Of a stretch of DNA of 64,000 bases, positions 17,282-25,759 are shown in pieces. The DNA comes from an uncultured Roseburia sp. Lineage in GTDB: Bacteria > Bacillota > Clostridia > Lachnospirales > Lachnospiraceae. The notes under the pieces are model-generated. The model worked only from the letters and a program-made list of their open reading frames with translations. It searched no databases and was not told the DNA's origin. Position 1 is the first letter of the stretch. Each line of letters begins with the position of its first letter. A program made the position numbers and the translations under genes. The stretch spans positions 16,877-80,876 of the forward strand of contig CANSSP010000015.1 of the NCBI GenBank assembly GCA_947649645.1. The letters run 5' to 3'.

Positions 17282-17512
17282 TTGAACAAAGAATCTATGC
17301 AGAGTCTCTATCTCGAGCTTACATCGCTGGAAGACAGGGGGATTACAATCTGGCTGGACGGATCCATCAGCGACTCCAGAAATGTTGCCAGCCGATTGTG
17401 TGTAAACGAAGAAAACTGCTATATGAGAGACTACATATTTGACGAGGGGGTGTTAAAAGAAGTTCATTTCGACAAAGTAAAACTTGAAAAAAACAAGAAA
17501 AATAAAATTTGA
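17282..17512 (+). CDS. Hypothetical small protein, third gene of the kinase operon
   Basis: A 76-residue protein starting at TTG 17282 with GGGAG ten bases upstream. It is polar and acidic, with a Lys-rich tail, two Cys residues (RLCVNEENCYM) and no membrane segment or known motif that I recognise. It lies 81 bp after the ATPase gene and before a terminator, so it is probably the last gene of the kinase operon. It could be a kinase substrate or regulator, but nothing in the sequence shows this. Confidence 0.65.
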   Translation: MNKESMQSLYLELTSLEDRGITIWLDGSISDSRNVASRLCVNEENCYMRDYIFDEGVLKEVHFDKVKLEKNKKNKI

Positions 17513-17540
17513 TACTTATTGTCAGGCAATATGAACAGAT

Positions 17541-17566
17541 TGACCGAGTTCCTCAATGCCCGGTCA
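17541..17566 (+). other. Small hairpin upstream of a terminator
   Basis: TGACCG (17541-17546) and CGGTCA (17561-17566) can pair across a 14-nt loop, in the transcribed tail before the terminator at 17620. Possibly part of the 3' end structure only. Confidence 0.3.
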
Positions 17567-17619
17567 GCTTGGGAATATGACAAAACATGTATTTGTAAAA
17601 AGATAAAAAGAGCAAAAGG

Positions 17620-17648
17620 CCGCCGGTAAAATAATCTGGCGGTTTTTT
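17620..17648 (+). terminator. Terminator of the kinase operon
   Basis: CCGCCGG, 9-nt loop, CTGGCGG, then six T (17643-17648). Confidence 0.85.
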
Positions 17649-17691
17649 GTTTCCGAAGTGATTTGTTTCCATTCTCCGGACACAAAAAACT

Positions 17692-17719
17692 TTGAATTTA
17701 TTTTTTTATATGCTACAAT
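17692..17719 (+). promoter_or_regulatory. Promoter of the GH18 gene
   Basis: TTGAAT (17692-17697), 16-bp spacer, TACAAT (17714-17719), about 57 bp before the start codon. Confidence 0.55.
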
Positions 17720-17775
17720 AAGCTGGTATACGATGTTGATTGCTGTGATTTCAAAAGAAAAGAGGCTCTTAATTC

Positions 17776-19533
17776 ATGAAGAAAAAAATAATTCCATTTC
17801 TCGCCGCCGGCGTACTGATTATTGTCGTTATACTTTTTATGCTGCTGGGAAACCTGATTGAAAAATATACCCCGACCAAAGACAGACAGGAGCTTTCCGA
17901 ATATTATGGATTATCCACAGAAAATGAGGTCGCCATTATTCTGAATAATGAAGTTCTTGATTCCCGTGCAAGAATGATAGACGGACATGTGTACCTGGAT
18001 TACAATCTGATCCGGGACCGGCTCAATCCCCGATTCTACTGGGATTCTCTGGAAAATAAACTGCTTTATACAACATCCAGTGATCTTATCTCAGTAAACG
18101 CGGACAGTACTTCTTACACTGTGACAAAGGATACCAGGTCGATGGATCATATCGTCGTAAAGGCAGATACAAAGACCGCATATGTGGCAGTTGACTTCGT
18201 AAAATTATATTCCGATTTTTCGTATGAAATCTTTGATGCGCCAGACCGCATTGTTATTACGAATCAATGGGGAGAATATTCCACGGCGGCTGCCAGAAAG
18301 AACACCGAGCTTCGCTATCAGGGCGGCATCAAAAGTCTGATTCTCGCAGATATCGAAAAAGGAACGCAACTGACCGTTTTAGAACCTGACGAGAACTGGA
18401 CAAAGGTTTCGACCAGCAACGGCGTTATCGGATATGTCAGATCCAGAACACTGGGCGAAGTCACCACCCTCACCCTCTCCAGCGATTTCATCCCGGATGA
18501 ATTTACGCACATAAAAAAGGATTTCGCCATCAGCCTTGGCTGGCATCAGGTAACAAATCCTTCTGCCAACAGCACAATAAGCTCGGTTCTGACCAATACA
18601 AAAGGGCTTAACGTTATTTCACCAACCTGGTTTTATCTGAATGACAACAACGGAAATATCGCCTCTCTTGCCAGCAGTGACTATGTAAACTATTGCCACC
18701 AGAATGGCGTGGAGGTCTGGGCGCTGGTAAGCAACCTGGAAAACAAAGAAGTCAGCACAACAGACGTTCTGACACATACATCAAAACGGGAAAATCTGGT
18801 TAACAATCTGATTTCCGCTGCCATCCAGTACAATTTTGACGGAATCAATGTAGATTTTGAGGCGTTGAGCCCGGAAGCAGGCGAAGCTTATGTCCAGTTC
18901 ATCCGGGAGCTTTCCTTGAAATGTAAAAATAACGGCCTCGTACTCTCTGTCGACAATTACGTGCCCACCGATTACACCGCTTTTTATAACCGCAGGGAAC
19001 AAGCCATTTTTGCAGATTATATTATCATAATGGCTTACGATGAGCACTATGCCGGTTCTGAAGAAGCCGGCTCAGTCGCTTCCATTGGTTTCGTGACAGA
19101 AGGAGTCGCCAACACATTAAAGGAAGTGCCTGCAGAACAGATTATTCTGGGCATGCCGTTTTATACCCGCGTATGGAGTGAGACGCCCGTCAATGCGGAT
19201 GGAACACAGGTCCAGCCGGATGCAGCAACAGACCAGGGAGCCGATGGCAGCTACACCCTTTTCGAACTGAGTTCATACGCAGCAGGGATGACCGAGATTC
19301 AGAATCTGATTCAGACCAACGGCGCCGAACCGGTCTGGTCTGAGGAAACAGGCCAGTATTATGTACAATATGTCAATGGCGGAGTAACTTATAAAATCTG
19401 GGTGGAAAATGCCGCCTCTATGGAAGAAAAGTTGAAGGTTCTTCAGAAAAACAGTCTGGCAGGCGGGGCATTCTGGAAACTGAGCCTTGAAGATGCCTCC
19501 ATATGGGATACGATTATCAAATATATCAATTAA
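17776..19533 (+). CDS. Membrane-anchored GH18 hydrolase with SH3 domain
   Basis: A 585-residue protein. A signal anchor (about residues 5-25) is followed by a beta-rich stalk region resembling copper-amine-oxidase N-like domains (50-165), an SH3-type domain (about 170-230, with WTKVSTSNGVIGYVRS) and a GH18 barrel from about 250. The catalytic motif FDGINVDFE carries the acid Glu362, with Asn in place of one Asp of DxxDxDxE, as in YaaH-type spore/cell-wall hydrolases. It probably cleaves N-acetylglucosamine-containing cell-wall or spore-cortex glycan outside the membrane. A cell-wall amidase gene follows 87 bp later, supporting a peptidoglycan role. Confidence 0.88.
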   Translation: MKKKIIPFLAAGVLIIVVILFMLLGNLIEKYTPTKDRQELSEYYGLSTENEVAIILNNEVLDSRARMIDGHVYLDYNLIRDRLNPRFYWDSLENKLLYTTSSDLISVNADSTSYTVTKDTRSMDHIVVKADTKTAYVAVDFVKLYSDFSYEIFDAPDRIVITNQWGEYSTAAARKNTELRYQGGIKSLILADIEKGTQLTVLEPDENWTKVSTSNGVIGYVRSRTLGEVTTLTLSSDFIPDEFTHIKKDFAISLGWHQVTNPSANSTISSVLTNTKGLNVISPTWFYLNDNNGNIASLASSDYVNYCHQNGVEVWALVSNLENKEVSTTDVLTHTSKRENLVNNLISAAIQYNFDGINVDFEALSPEAGEAYVQFIRELSLKCKNNGLVLSVDNYVPTDYTAFYNRREQAIFADYIIIMAYDEHYAGSEEAGSVASIGFVTEGVANTLKEVPAEQIILGMPFYTRVWSETPVNADGTQVQPDAATDQGADGSYTLFELSSYAAGMTEIQNLIQTNGAEPVWSEETGQYYVQYVNGGVTYKIWVENAASMEEKLKVLQKNSLAGGAFWKLSLEDASIWDTIIKYIN

Positions 19534-19571
19534 TCCAGCTGACTCATTTTGACAGCACCGGATGAGCATAT

Positions 19572-19620
19572 TCCCGGGAATCGCGAATATCTTTATATGA
19601 GCGAAATCCCGGGAGTTTTT
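19572..19620 (+). promoter_or_regulatory. Hairpin with U-run abutting the amidase start codon
   Basis: TCCCGGGA at 19572-19579 pairs with TCCCGGGA at 19607-19614, with TCGC/GCGA extending the stem. GTTTTT follows and ends directly at ATG 19621. The likely ribosome site GGGAG (19611-19615) lies in the 3' arm. It may act as terminator or attenuator after the GH18 gene, or hide the ribosome site. Confidence 0.65.
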
Positions 19621-20316
19621 ATGAAAAAAAAAGTTGAACTTACAATGGCTGTCTGCCTGATTCTGGCCGCTTTTATTCTGGCTAAACAAGGCGCCGTACT
19701 GGTACAGAGCGATAAAGCCACCCCGAAAGAAGCCTGCATCGTCGTAGATGCCGGGCACGGCGGAAGTGACCCTGGCAAAGTCGGTACGAACGGCGCACGC
19801 GAAAAAGACATTAATCTGGAACTGGCAAAAAAGCTAAAAAAGCTGCTGGAAAAAGAACATCTGACTGTCATACTGACAAGAGATTCCGACGCCGGACTCG
19901 ACCCGGCAGGCTCCACAAACAAAAAGGCTGCCGATATGCAGAACCGATGCCAGATCATAACCGATGCAAATCCACTCTTCACAGTAAGCATCCATCAGAA
20001 CAGTTACCCCGCACCGGAAGTAAAGGGTGCACAAGTCTTTTATTACGAGCAGTCCGCACAAGGGAAAGAACTGGCAGAAACCATTCAGAGCAGTCTGATC
20101 GCAAACGTCGATCCTAACAATACAAGAACAGCAAAATCAAATGCCAGTTATTATCTTCTCAAAAAAACACCCACACCTACTGTGATCGTAGAATGTGGGT
20201 TTTTAAGCAATCCGGCCGAAGCCGCTCTCCTGCTGGATGACGCTTACCAGGATAAGCTGGCCGAAGCAATCTGTCAAGGAATCCTTTCTTACCTGGAGAA
20301 AGAGAAAAAATTATAG
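19621..20316 (+). CDS. cwlD: N-acetylmuramoyl-L-alanine amidase (Amidase_3, CwlD-like)
   Basis: A 231-residue protein: N-terminal membrane/signal segment (about 7-22) and an Amidase_3 zinc hydrolase domain. Zinc and catalytic residues are all present: His46 in VVDAGHGG, Glu61 in GAREKDIN, His125 in SIHQNS and Glu191 in VIVECGFLSNP. It removes stem peptides from muramic acid; CwlD makes muramic-lactam in spore cortex, and size and layout fit this subfamily. I start at ATG 19621, where the hydrophobic segment begins; upstream in-frame codons lack a ribosome site. The end overlaps the convergent DUF6240 gene by 6 bp. Confidence 0.9.
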   Translation: MKKKVELTMAVCLILAAFILAKQGAVLVQSDKATPKEACIVVDAGHGGSDPGKVGTNGAREKDINLELAKKLKKLLEKEHLTVILTRDSDAGLDPAGSTNKKAADMQNRCQIITDANPLFTVSIHQNSYPAPEVKGAQVFYYEQSAQGKELAETIQSSLIANVDPNNTRTAKSNASYYLLKKTPTPTVIVECGFLSNPAEAALLLDDAYQDKLAEAICQGILSYLEKEKKL

Positions 20317-23300
20317 CACGTCGCGCACCATGCGGATAAAACTTTCTGCAATGTGATACAACTGCCTGGTCTGCATCTGATATTCTTCGGAATTTTTCTG
20401 CGAGGCATCTGCACTGGATCTGCCGTCGTGCGTCCCGTCGGAAAAATGATTCAGATCCAGACCGGAAATATGCGCATAATGGAGTGTCAGTTCTCCTTCC
20501 ACTCCCAGAACGGATGCAAACTGACCTCCATTCTCCTCAAGGAGTTTTTTGGTATCCCGGTTATCTGCAGCAATCAGGCCGTCTACCGCATCTCTTTTTG
20601 CCGCAAACGTCGCTGCGATCTTTCCGCGCAGTTCACTCTCCATCATTATGTCTACGGTCCCTCTTTTATCGACACCGCGCACAATCTTTAAAGATACATT
20701 GACCATACCGTCGCTTACCATGACAGGAACCGAATAGCGCTCTTCCTTTGCCATAATACGATTTATGGACAACTGAGCGGAGAGCAGCCGCATCTCACGG
20801 ATATCAAGATTGGTAACACGCCCGGTCTCCACCATTGTTTTCATCACATTCTCCGCAAGATTTCCCAGCTTTTCCTGTACTTCTGCCATTTCTTCGGGCG
20901 ATGAAACCGCCTCTTTAAATTCTTCGATCAGCTGCTGTTTTATGACCTCCAGATCGTCCGTGCCGACCTGTGTATCCGCATCTTTTACGCCGGCTCCGAA
21001 TATCTTTCGATACATCTGATTCCTGTCCTTTAACATGGACTCCACTGCCATTACATTCAGCATTGTATTTGGAATGTCAAATTTCTCTAATACCTGATAA
21101 ATCTCCTGCGATGCTTTCGCGCTTGCGCGAAGCTCATCCAGGCACTCGCGTGCGTAAGCGTAATCAAGGCCGCCTTCGTCTGTCTGCGCCTGTTCCAGAG
21201 CTTCTTTTAACTGCTCCGGCGTCAGTTCTTCCCAGTCGGGCACATTTTCAAGCACATACCGCATTTTCTCCGGTGTGAGACTTTCCATAACATCTTTCAT
21301 ACAATTCCTCTGATATGACGTCTCAATCTGATGCGTAATCGAAGTGCCCTGGTAACCGTCTCCTTCTTTTTCTCCAAAAGAATCATTCACCGCATAATCC
21401 ATTTTTCCACCGCGCCGGCCGGAACGAACAGCAGTGATAAGATTGCGCATCGTGATATCCGCTCCCTGATTCAGCAGAGCCCCTACTGCTGCCCCGTCCG
21501 TCTGCTCTACCTGATGAATCAGACGGTAAATTCCGATGTATGTATTTCTTCCTTCCTCACTGATGGCATTGCTCTTCTCCAGCTTCCACAGATACTCCGC
21601 AAAACGCTCCGTATCTTTTCCGCCCGTCTCCCTCTGAATCTGCTCCGCCGCGGCATTCAGACTCTCAAAATCCATATCCAGAGGGTTAATTCCCTTTTTG
21701 ATCATCTGCGTCACAACCGCAGGCGTCATATTCCGGAACACACGCTGTACCTCTTCATCTGCCCGTTTCATTTCCGCCACCGATTCCGGTGTGATGGGAA
21801 TTTCGTTGTACCCCAGAATCCGCACTGCCCTGCGATTCGCCTCGGTAGCCTCCAGCCCGATTTCATCCAGAATCACATCGACATTCCGGAACGCCTTCTG
21901 AATCGAATCTCCCAGGTCTGCCCGCGGCGATGTCATCAATGTCTCGTAACGCTCATTGGCGCGCTCAAAGGAATCCCGCATCGCCGAACCGGCCTCGTGA
22001 ACCGCGTTAATCGTATCCGCTCCGCTTTTTATGCCCAGCACATACGCCGGTACATATCTGATCGCATCAACTTTCTCCGTCGTTTCCTTAAAAATTGCGG
22101 TATTTTCTTTTCCTGAATCCACGCCCTGTTCTCTGAGCAGATTTTCATAATACTCATTTTCACTGGCACGCAATTTTTCTACCAGCGCGACCAGAGGCTC
22201 CGTATCAATAGAGACGCCACGTTTCAGCAACACGTAATTTGCTTCTATCGTCATCACCAGGCGTACTTCTTCCAGCTGTCTTCTGGCTACAAGAAGTGCA
22301 ATCCCTCTCGCATCCGCACTGCCCTTCAGATCTGAATCTGACCACGCACTTCCGGCTCCCGCATCTGCCGCACTTTCACTCCCTCCGGCATTCTGTATTC
22401 CGGAAGCCTGCGCCACTCCGTCTCCTGCCGCAACACCATCCATACCGCCATCTTCACCGTTGTGTACCACAGACGGATCTGCGGTACCCGAGCGGGCGGC
22501 CATCGCATACTCCAGACTCTGGACACTTAAATCCATTCCATTGTCCAGAATATAGGACAAATCTGCATCTGTCGCTTCTGAGACAACTTCCGTCGCATGC
22601 CATGCCATGGAAATACGATCGTATCCCGGCAGCAGTAAAGCATCCTGCGGACGTCCCCCCTCCGCAATCGCGAGAGCAGCGGCCCTTACAATCTCATCCG
22701 CTTCCGAAGGCACTTCATATCCCTTCAAAGCTTCATAATATTTCAAATTCTCTTCCGTAAGAGGAATCCCATGCTCCAAAAGCCATTTGCTGTCCGCCAT
22801 GGTTTCTTCTCCAGGCACAAATCCCGCCTGACGGATCACTTTCTCAACCTGATCTGAAAAAGCGGTAATATCTATTGAATGGACTGTCCATTCCTGGCCC
22901 TGGCCATATCCGCTGTACTCCGCCTTATAAAAATTTTCAATTGAAGGCTGCATATGATTTTCAATCAGATATTTCATGGCATCCTGGCCAGGTGCCCCAA
23001 GCGTCTGAGCCAGCCTGAGCGCTTCTGCCATTCCCTTGATGTTTTCCTCATTCAGCGGAAGATCCGCCCTTTTCAGCTCCGATACAATCTGCGCTGCAAC
23101 CTGTGCACTTCCGGTAATCGCAGTGAGCTGTTCCAGATCAAGATCATCTCCAAAAAAAGAAATATCTACCCCTGCCTTTGCAAGCATGGCTTTTATCTTA
23201 TCTGTTTCTGTCACAATCGTGTTCGATGTCATCGAATCCGGCGTAAATCCGTCTTTCTGCATTCTGGCGTAGTCTTCCTCCGATGTCGTGCCCGCCAGAA

Positions 23301-23556
23301 CGGCCATCTGATTTTTTCGTTCTTCCGCGTCCATGGCAGATGACGCTTCGATTTCCTCCGCAACCGTCTTTTTCTCTTCCGTCTCCGGCTTTGCATAGGT
23401 TGTATCCCGCATATTTACCGTCTGTGCTTTTGTAATCTGCGCTTCCCCGGCAACGGATTTTTCCTGAAACAGAATTTTGTTTTCCGGCTCCTTTGGACCA
23501 ATGCTCTGTTGCAACGTGTCAATGATACTGGTATTCTGCTGTTCCACTCTTATCAT
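20311..23556 (-). CDS. DUF6240 protein with FliK-like C-terminus
   Basis: ATG 23556 follows GGGAGAG by about eight bases and gives 1081 residues; the frame extends to 23601. The protein is mostly helical, acidic and soluble, with repeated short segments of the type 'gi-ltee-l-y-e-l' (for example EHGIPLTEENLKYYEALKG and NGMDLSVQSLEYAMA). This layout matches my recollection of DUF6240 proteins of motile Lachnospiraceae. The last ~120 residues (VNVSLKIVRG, GTVDIMMESELRGKI, ASVLGVEGELTLHY) resemble the FliK C-terminal domain of hook-length control proteins. A flagellar role is therefore inferred. It is monocistronic. Confidence 0.75.
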   Translation of the reverse strand: MIRVEQQNTSIIDTLQQSIGPKEPENKILFQEKSVAGEAQITKAQTVNMRDTTYAKPETEEKKTVAEEIEASSAMDAEERKNQMAVLAGTTSEEDYARMQKDGFTPDSMTSNTIVTETDKIKAMLAKAGVDISFFGDDLDLEQLTAITGSAQVAAQIVSELKRADLPLNEENIKGMAEALRLAQTLGAPGQDAMKYLIENHMQPSIENFYKAEYSGYGQGQEWTVHSIDITAFSDQVEKVIRQAGFVPGEETMADSKWLLEHGIPLTEENLKYYEALKGYEVPSEADEIVRAAALAIAEGGRPQDALLLPGYDRISMAWHATEVVSEATDADLSYILDNGMDLSVQSLEYAMAARSGTADPSVVHNGEDGGMDGVAAGDGVAQASGIQNAGGSESAADAGAGSAWSDSDLKGSADARGIALLVARRQLEEVRLVMTIEANYVLLKRGVSIDTEPLVALVEKLRASENEYYENLLREQGVDSGKENTAIFKETTEKVDAIRYVPAYVLGIKSGADTINAVHEAGSAMRDSFERANERYETLMTSPRADLGDSIQKAFRNVDVILDEIGLEATEANRRAVRILGYNEIPITPESVAEMKRADEEVQRVFRNMTPAVVTQMIKKGINPLDMDFESLNAAAEQIQRETGGKDTERFAEYLWKLEKSNAISEEGRNTYIGIYRLIHQVEQTDGAAVGALLNQGADITMRNLITAVRSGRRGGKMDYAVNDSFGEKEGDGYQGTSITHQIETSYQRNCMKDVMESLTPEKMRYVLENVPDWEELTPEQLKEALEQAQTDEGGLDYAYARECLDELRASAKASQEIYQVLEKFDIPNTMLNVMAVESMLKDRNQMYRKIFGAGVKDADTQVGTDDLEVIKQQLIEEFKEAVSSPEEMAEVQEKLGNLAENVMKTMVETGRVTNLDIREMRLLSAQLSINRIMAKEERYSVPVMVSDGMVNVSLKIVRGVDKRGTVDIMMESELRGKIAATFAAKRDAVDGLIAADNRDTKKLLEENGGQFASVLGVEGELTLHYAHISGLDLNHFSDGTHDGRSSADASQKNSEEYQMQTRQLYHIAESFIRMVRDVL

Positions 23557-23720
23557 ATCACAAACTCTCCCGTTCTTTTCACCCATCCAGATCGGAAACA
23601 AACCATATGCCTGTATTTTGTTTCCGCGGCTTCAGACGCATGTCGCAAAGCTATTGCTTACACAACAGGCTGTGTGCATACACTGTCTTATCGCACACAA
23701 ATTATTTATCCGCTTACTAT

Positions 23721-23756
23721 AAAAGGCTGCTGCAAAGGAAATCACCCGCAGCAACC
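23721..23756 (-). terminator. Terminator at the glgB / DUF6240 boundary
   Basis: GGTTGCTGC (minus, 23756-23748) pairs with GCAGCAGCC (23733-23725), followed by TTTTAT. The stem lies downstream of glgB, which ends at 23829. Confidence 0.75.
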
Positions 23757-23828
23757 TCTCAATGGCTGATATATATATCGGACACAAATCCATGATTATT
23801 TAGTCCCCACGCTCCGCCGCCGAAACAA

Positions 23829-25727
23829 TCAGAATCGGAACACAGCGACTCCGTACGGCTTCAAAGGATATGCAAACGAATACGTTTTCCCGTCGCATTC
23901 TTTCTTTACCGCCCGATAACTGACCGGACGTTCTTCGCCGCTGCCGCCGAACTCAGCCGCGTCACTGTTTAAAACCAGTCTGTATGCCTTCCGTTTTGGC
24001 ACGCCCACCCTGTATTCCGGACGCTCCATCGGCGTAAAATTACAGACAAAAAGCAGATTATTCTTTTTATCCCTGCTCTTGCGCACAAAACTGAAAATAC
24101 TGCGGTCGGCATCGTTGGCATTGATCCATTCAAATCCCTCCCAGCTGCTGTCAAGTTCATACAGCGCAGGATTTTTCCGATAAATGTGAAGCAGCTCCTT
24201 CACCCAGTTTTGTATATGTTTGTGATCCGGATTCTCAAGCAGATACCAATCCAGTTCGCGCTCCTCACTCCACTCCTGAAGCTGTGCAAACTCCTGCCCC
24301 ATAAACAAAAGCTTCTTTCCCGGATGTCCCATCATAAAAGCATAAGCCACCATCAGATTTCGAAATTTGTCAATGCCAAGCCCCGGCATCTTATTGAGCA
24401 TGGAACATTTCAGATGAACAACCTCGTCATGGGACAGGACAAGAATATATTTTTCATACTCATTGTAGCTCATCGCAAAGGTCATCTTGTGATGATTGTT
24501 CTTCCTGAAATACGGATCCAGCTTCATGTAATCCAGAAAATCATGCATCCAGCCCATATTCCACTTATAACTAAAGTTAAGACCATCCTCTTCCACCGGC
24601 CCGGTCACCTTCGGCCACGCTGTAGACTCCTCTGCAATCATGGCAACACCCGGATTTCTTCCCAATATCAACGTATTAATATGCTTAAAAAACTCAATGG
24701 CCTCCAGATTTTTGTTGTCCCCATATTTATTGGCCACCCATTGTCCATCCTGCTTTCCATAATCAAGATAGAGCATGGAAGCAACCGCATCCACCCGCAG
24801 GCCGTCAATATGATAGTGTTCCACCCACATCAGGGCACTTCCTATCAGGAAATTCTTTACCTCGTTTTTCGCATAATCAAAAATCTTTGTTCCCCAGTCC
24901 GGATGCTCTCCTTTTCTGGGATCCGCATACTCATACAGACAGGTTCCGTCAAATTCGGCCAGCCCGTGTGCATCCCGCGGAAAATGTGCCGGCACCCAGT
25001 CAAGGATAACGCCGATTTTGTTTTTATGGCATTCATTTACAAAATAGACAAAATCTGCCGGTGTACCATACCTGGATGTCGGTGCGTAATATCCTGTCAC
25101 CTGATAACCCCAGGAACCGTCAAACGGATATTCGGATATTCCCATCAGCTCAACATGGGTGTATCCCATCTCCACGACATAGGGAATCAATGCGTCCGCA
25201 AGCTCGCGATAATTATAGAATCCTTCATCCTCCCTGTTCGGATGGCGCATCCAGGAACCCGGGTGTACCTCATAGATCGCCATGGGCTGTGCATACACAT
25301 CCTCCATCTTTGCCCGCGCCGTCATCCACCTGGAATCGCTCCACTTAAAATGCTCAATATCAGCGACCACCGACGCCGTTCCCGGCCTGAGCTCTGAAAA
25401 ATATGCATACGGATCCGCTTTATAAAGACGTTTTCCCTCTTTCGTCTCAATCAGATATTTATATAGATCTCCTTCTTTTACCCCCGGAATGAAAAGCTCA
25501 TAGATCCCCATCGTTTCCGGTTCCAGACGCTCCATTTCATATTTCGTTTCGTTCCAGTCGCAAAAGCTTCCGATCACCCACACTTTTTCCGCATTGGGCG
25601 CCCAGACATCAAAGCATACGCCCTTTTTTCCCTCCTGCTCCGTCAGGCGGGCTCCAAACTTCCGATAAATATCATAGTGTGTCGCCTGACCAAACAGATA
25701 TCGGTCCAGTTCTGAAAAATTTGCCAT
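23829..25727 (-). CDS. glgB: 1,4-alpha-glucan branching enzyme
   Basis: A 632-residue GH13 enzyme that makes alpha-1,6 branches in glycogen. The N-terminal CBM48 module contains VCFDVWAPNAEKVWVIGSFCDWN. The barrel shows DWVPAHFPRDAHGL, the nucleophile in IDGLRVDAVASMLYLDY, the acid in MIAEESTAWP and LSHDEVVH. A C-terminal beta domain ends in PYGVAVFRF. Length is typical. It follows a TPR/AAA gene by 32 bp on the same strand, so they may be cotranscribed. No other glycogen gene (glgC, glgA, glgP) is within this window. Confidence 0.97.
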   Translation of the reverse strand: MANFSELDRYLFGQATHYDIYRKFGARLTEQEGKKGVCFDVWAPNAEKVWVIGSFCDWNETKYEMERLEPETMGIYELFIPGVKEGDLYKYLIETKEGKRLYKADPYAYFSELRPGTASVVADIEHFKWSDSRWMTARAKMEDVYAQPMAIYEVHPGSWMRHPNREDEGFYNYRELADALIPYVVEMGYTHVELMGISEYPFDGSWGYQVTGYYAPTSRYGTPADFVYFVNECHKNKIGVILDWVPAHFPRDAHGLAEFDGTCLYEYADPRKGEHPDWGTKIFDYAKNEVKNFLIGSALMWVEHYHIDGLRVDAVASMLYLDYGKQDGQWVANKYGDNKNLEAIEFFKHINTLILGRNPGVAMIAEESTAWPKVTGPVEEDGLNFSYKWNMGWMHDFLDYMKLDPYFRKNNHHKMTFAMSYNEYEKYILVLSHDEVVHLKCSMLNKMPGLGIDKFRNLMVAYAFMMGHPGKKLLFMGQEFAQLQEWSEERELDWYLLENPDHKHIQNWVKELLHIYRKNPALYELDSSWEGFEWINANDADRSIFSFVRKSRDKKNNLLFVCNFTPMERPEYRVGVPKRKAYRLVLNSDAAEFGGSGEERPVSYRAVKKECDGKTYSFAYPLKPYGVAVFRF

Positions 25728-25759
25728 AACCTGCTACCTCTTTTTTCTTTCTTTATATT

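Noticed and set aside
21331..22116. Plus-strand frame of about 260 codons opposite the DUF6240 gene
   Set aside because: Basic, Arg/Ile-rich antisense sequence without ribosome site or family resemblance.
24186..25397. Long plus-strand open frame of about 400 codons opposite glgB
   Set aside because: It is fully antisense to a clear branching enzyme, has no ribosome site and resembles no protein; it reflects codon bias of the opposite strand.
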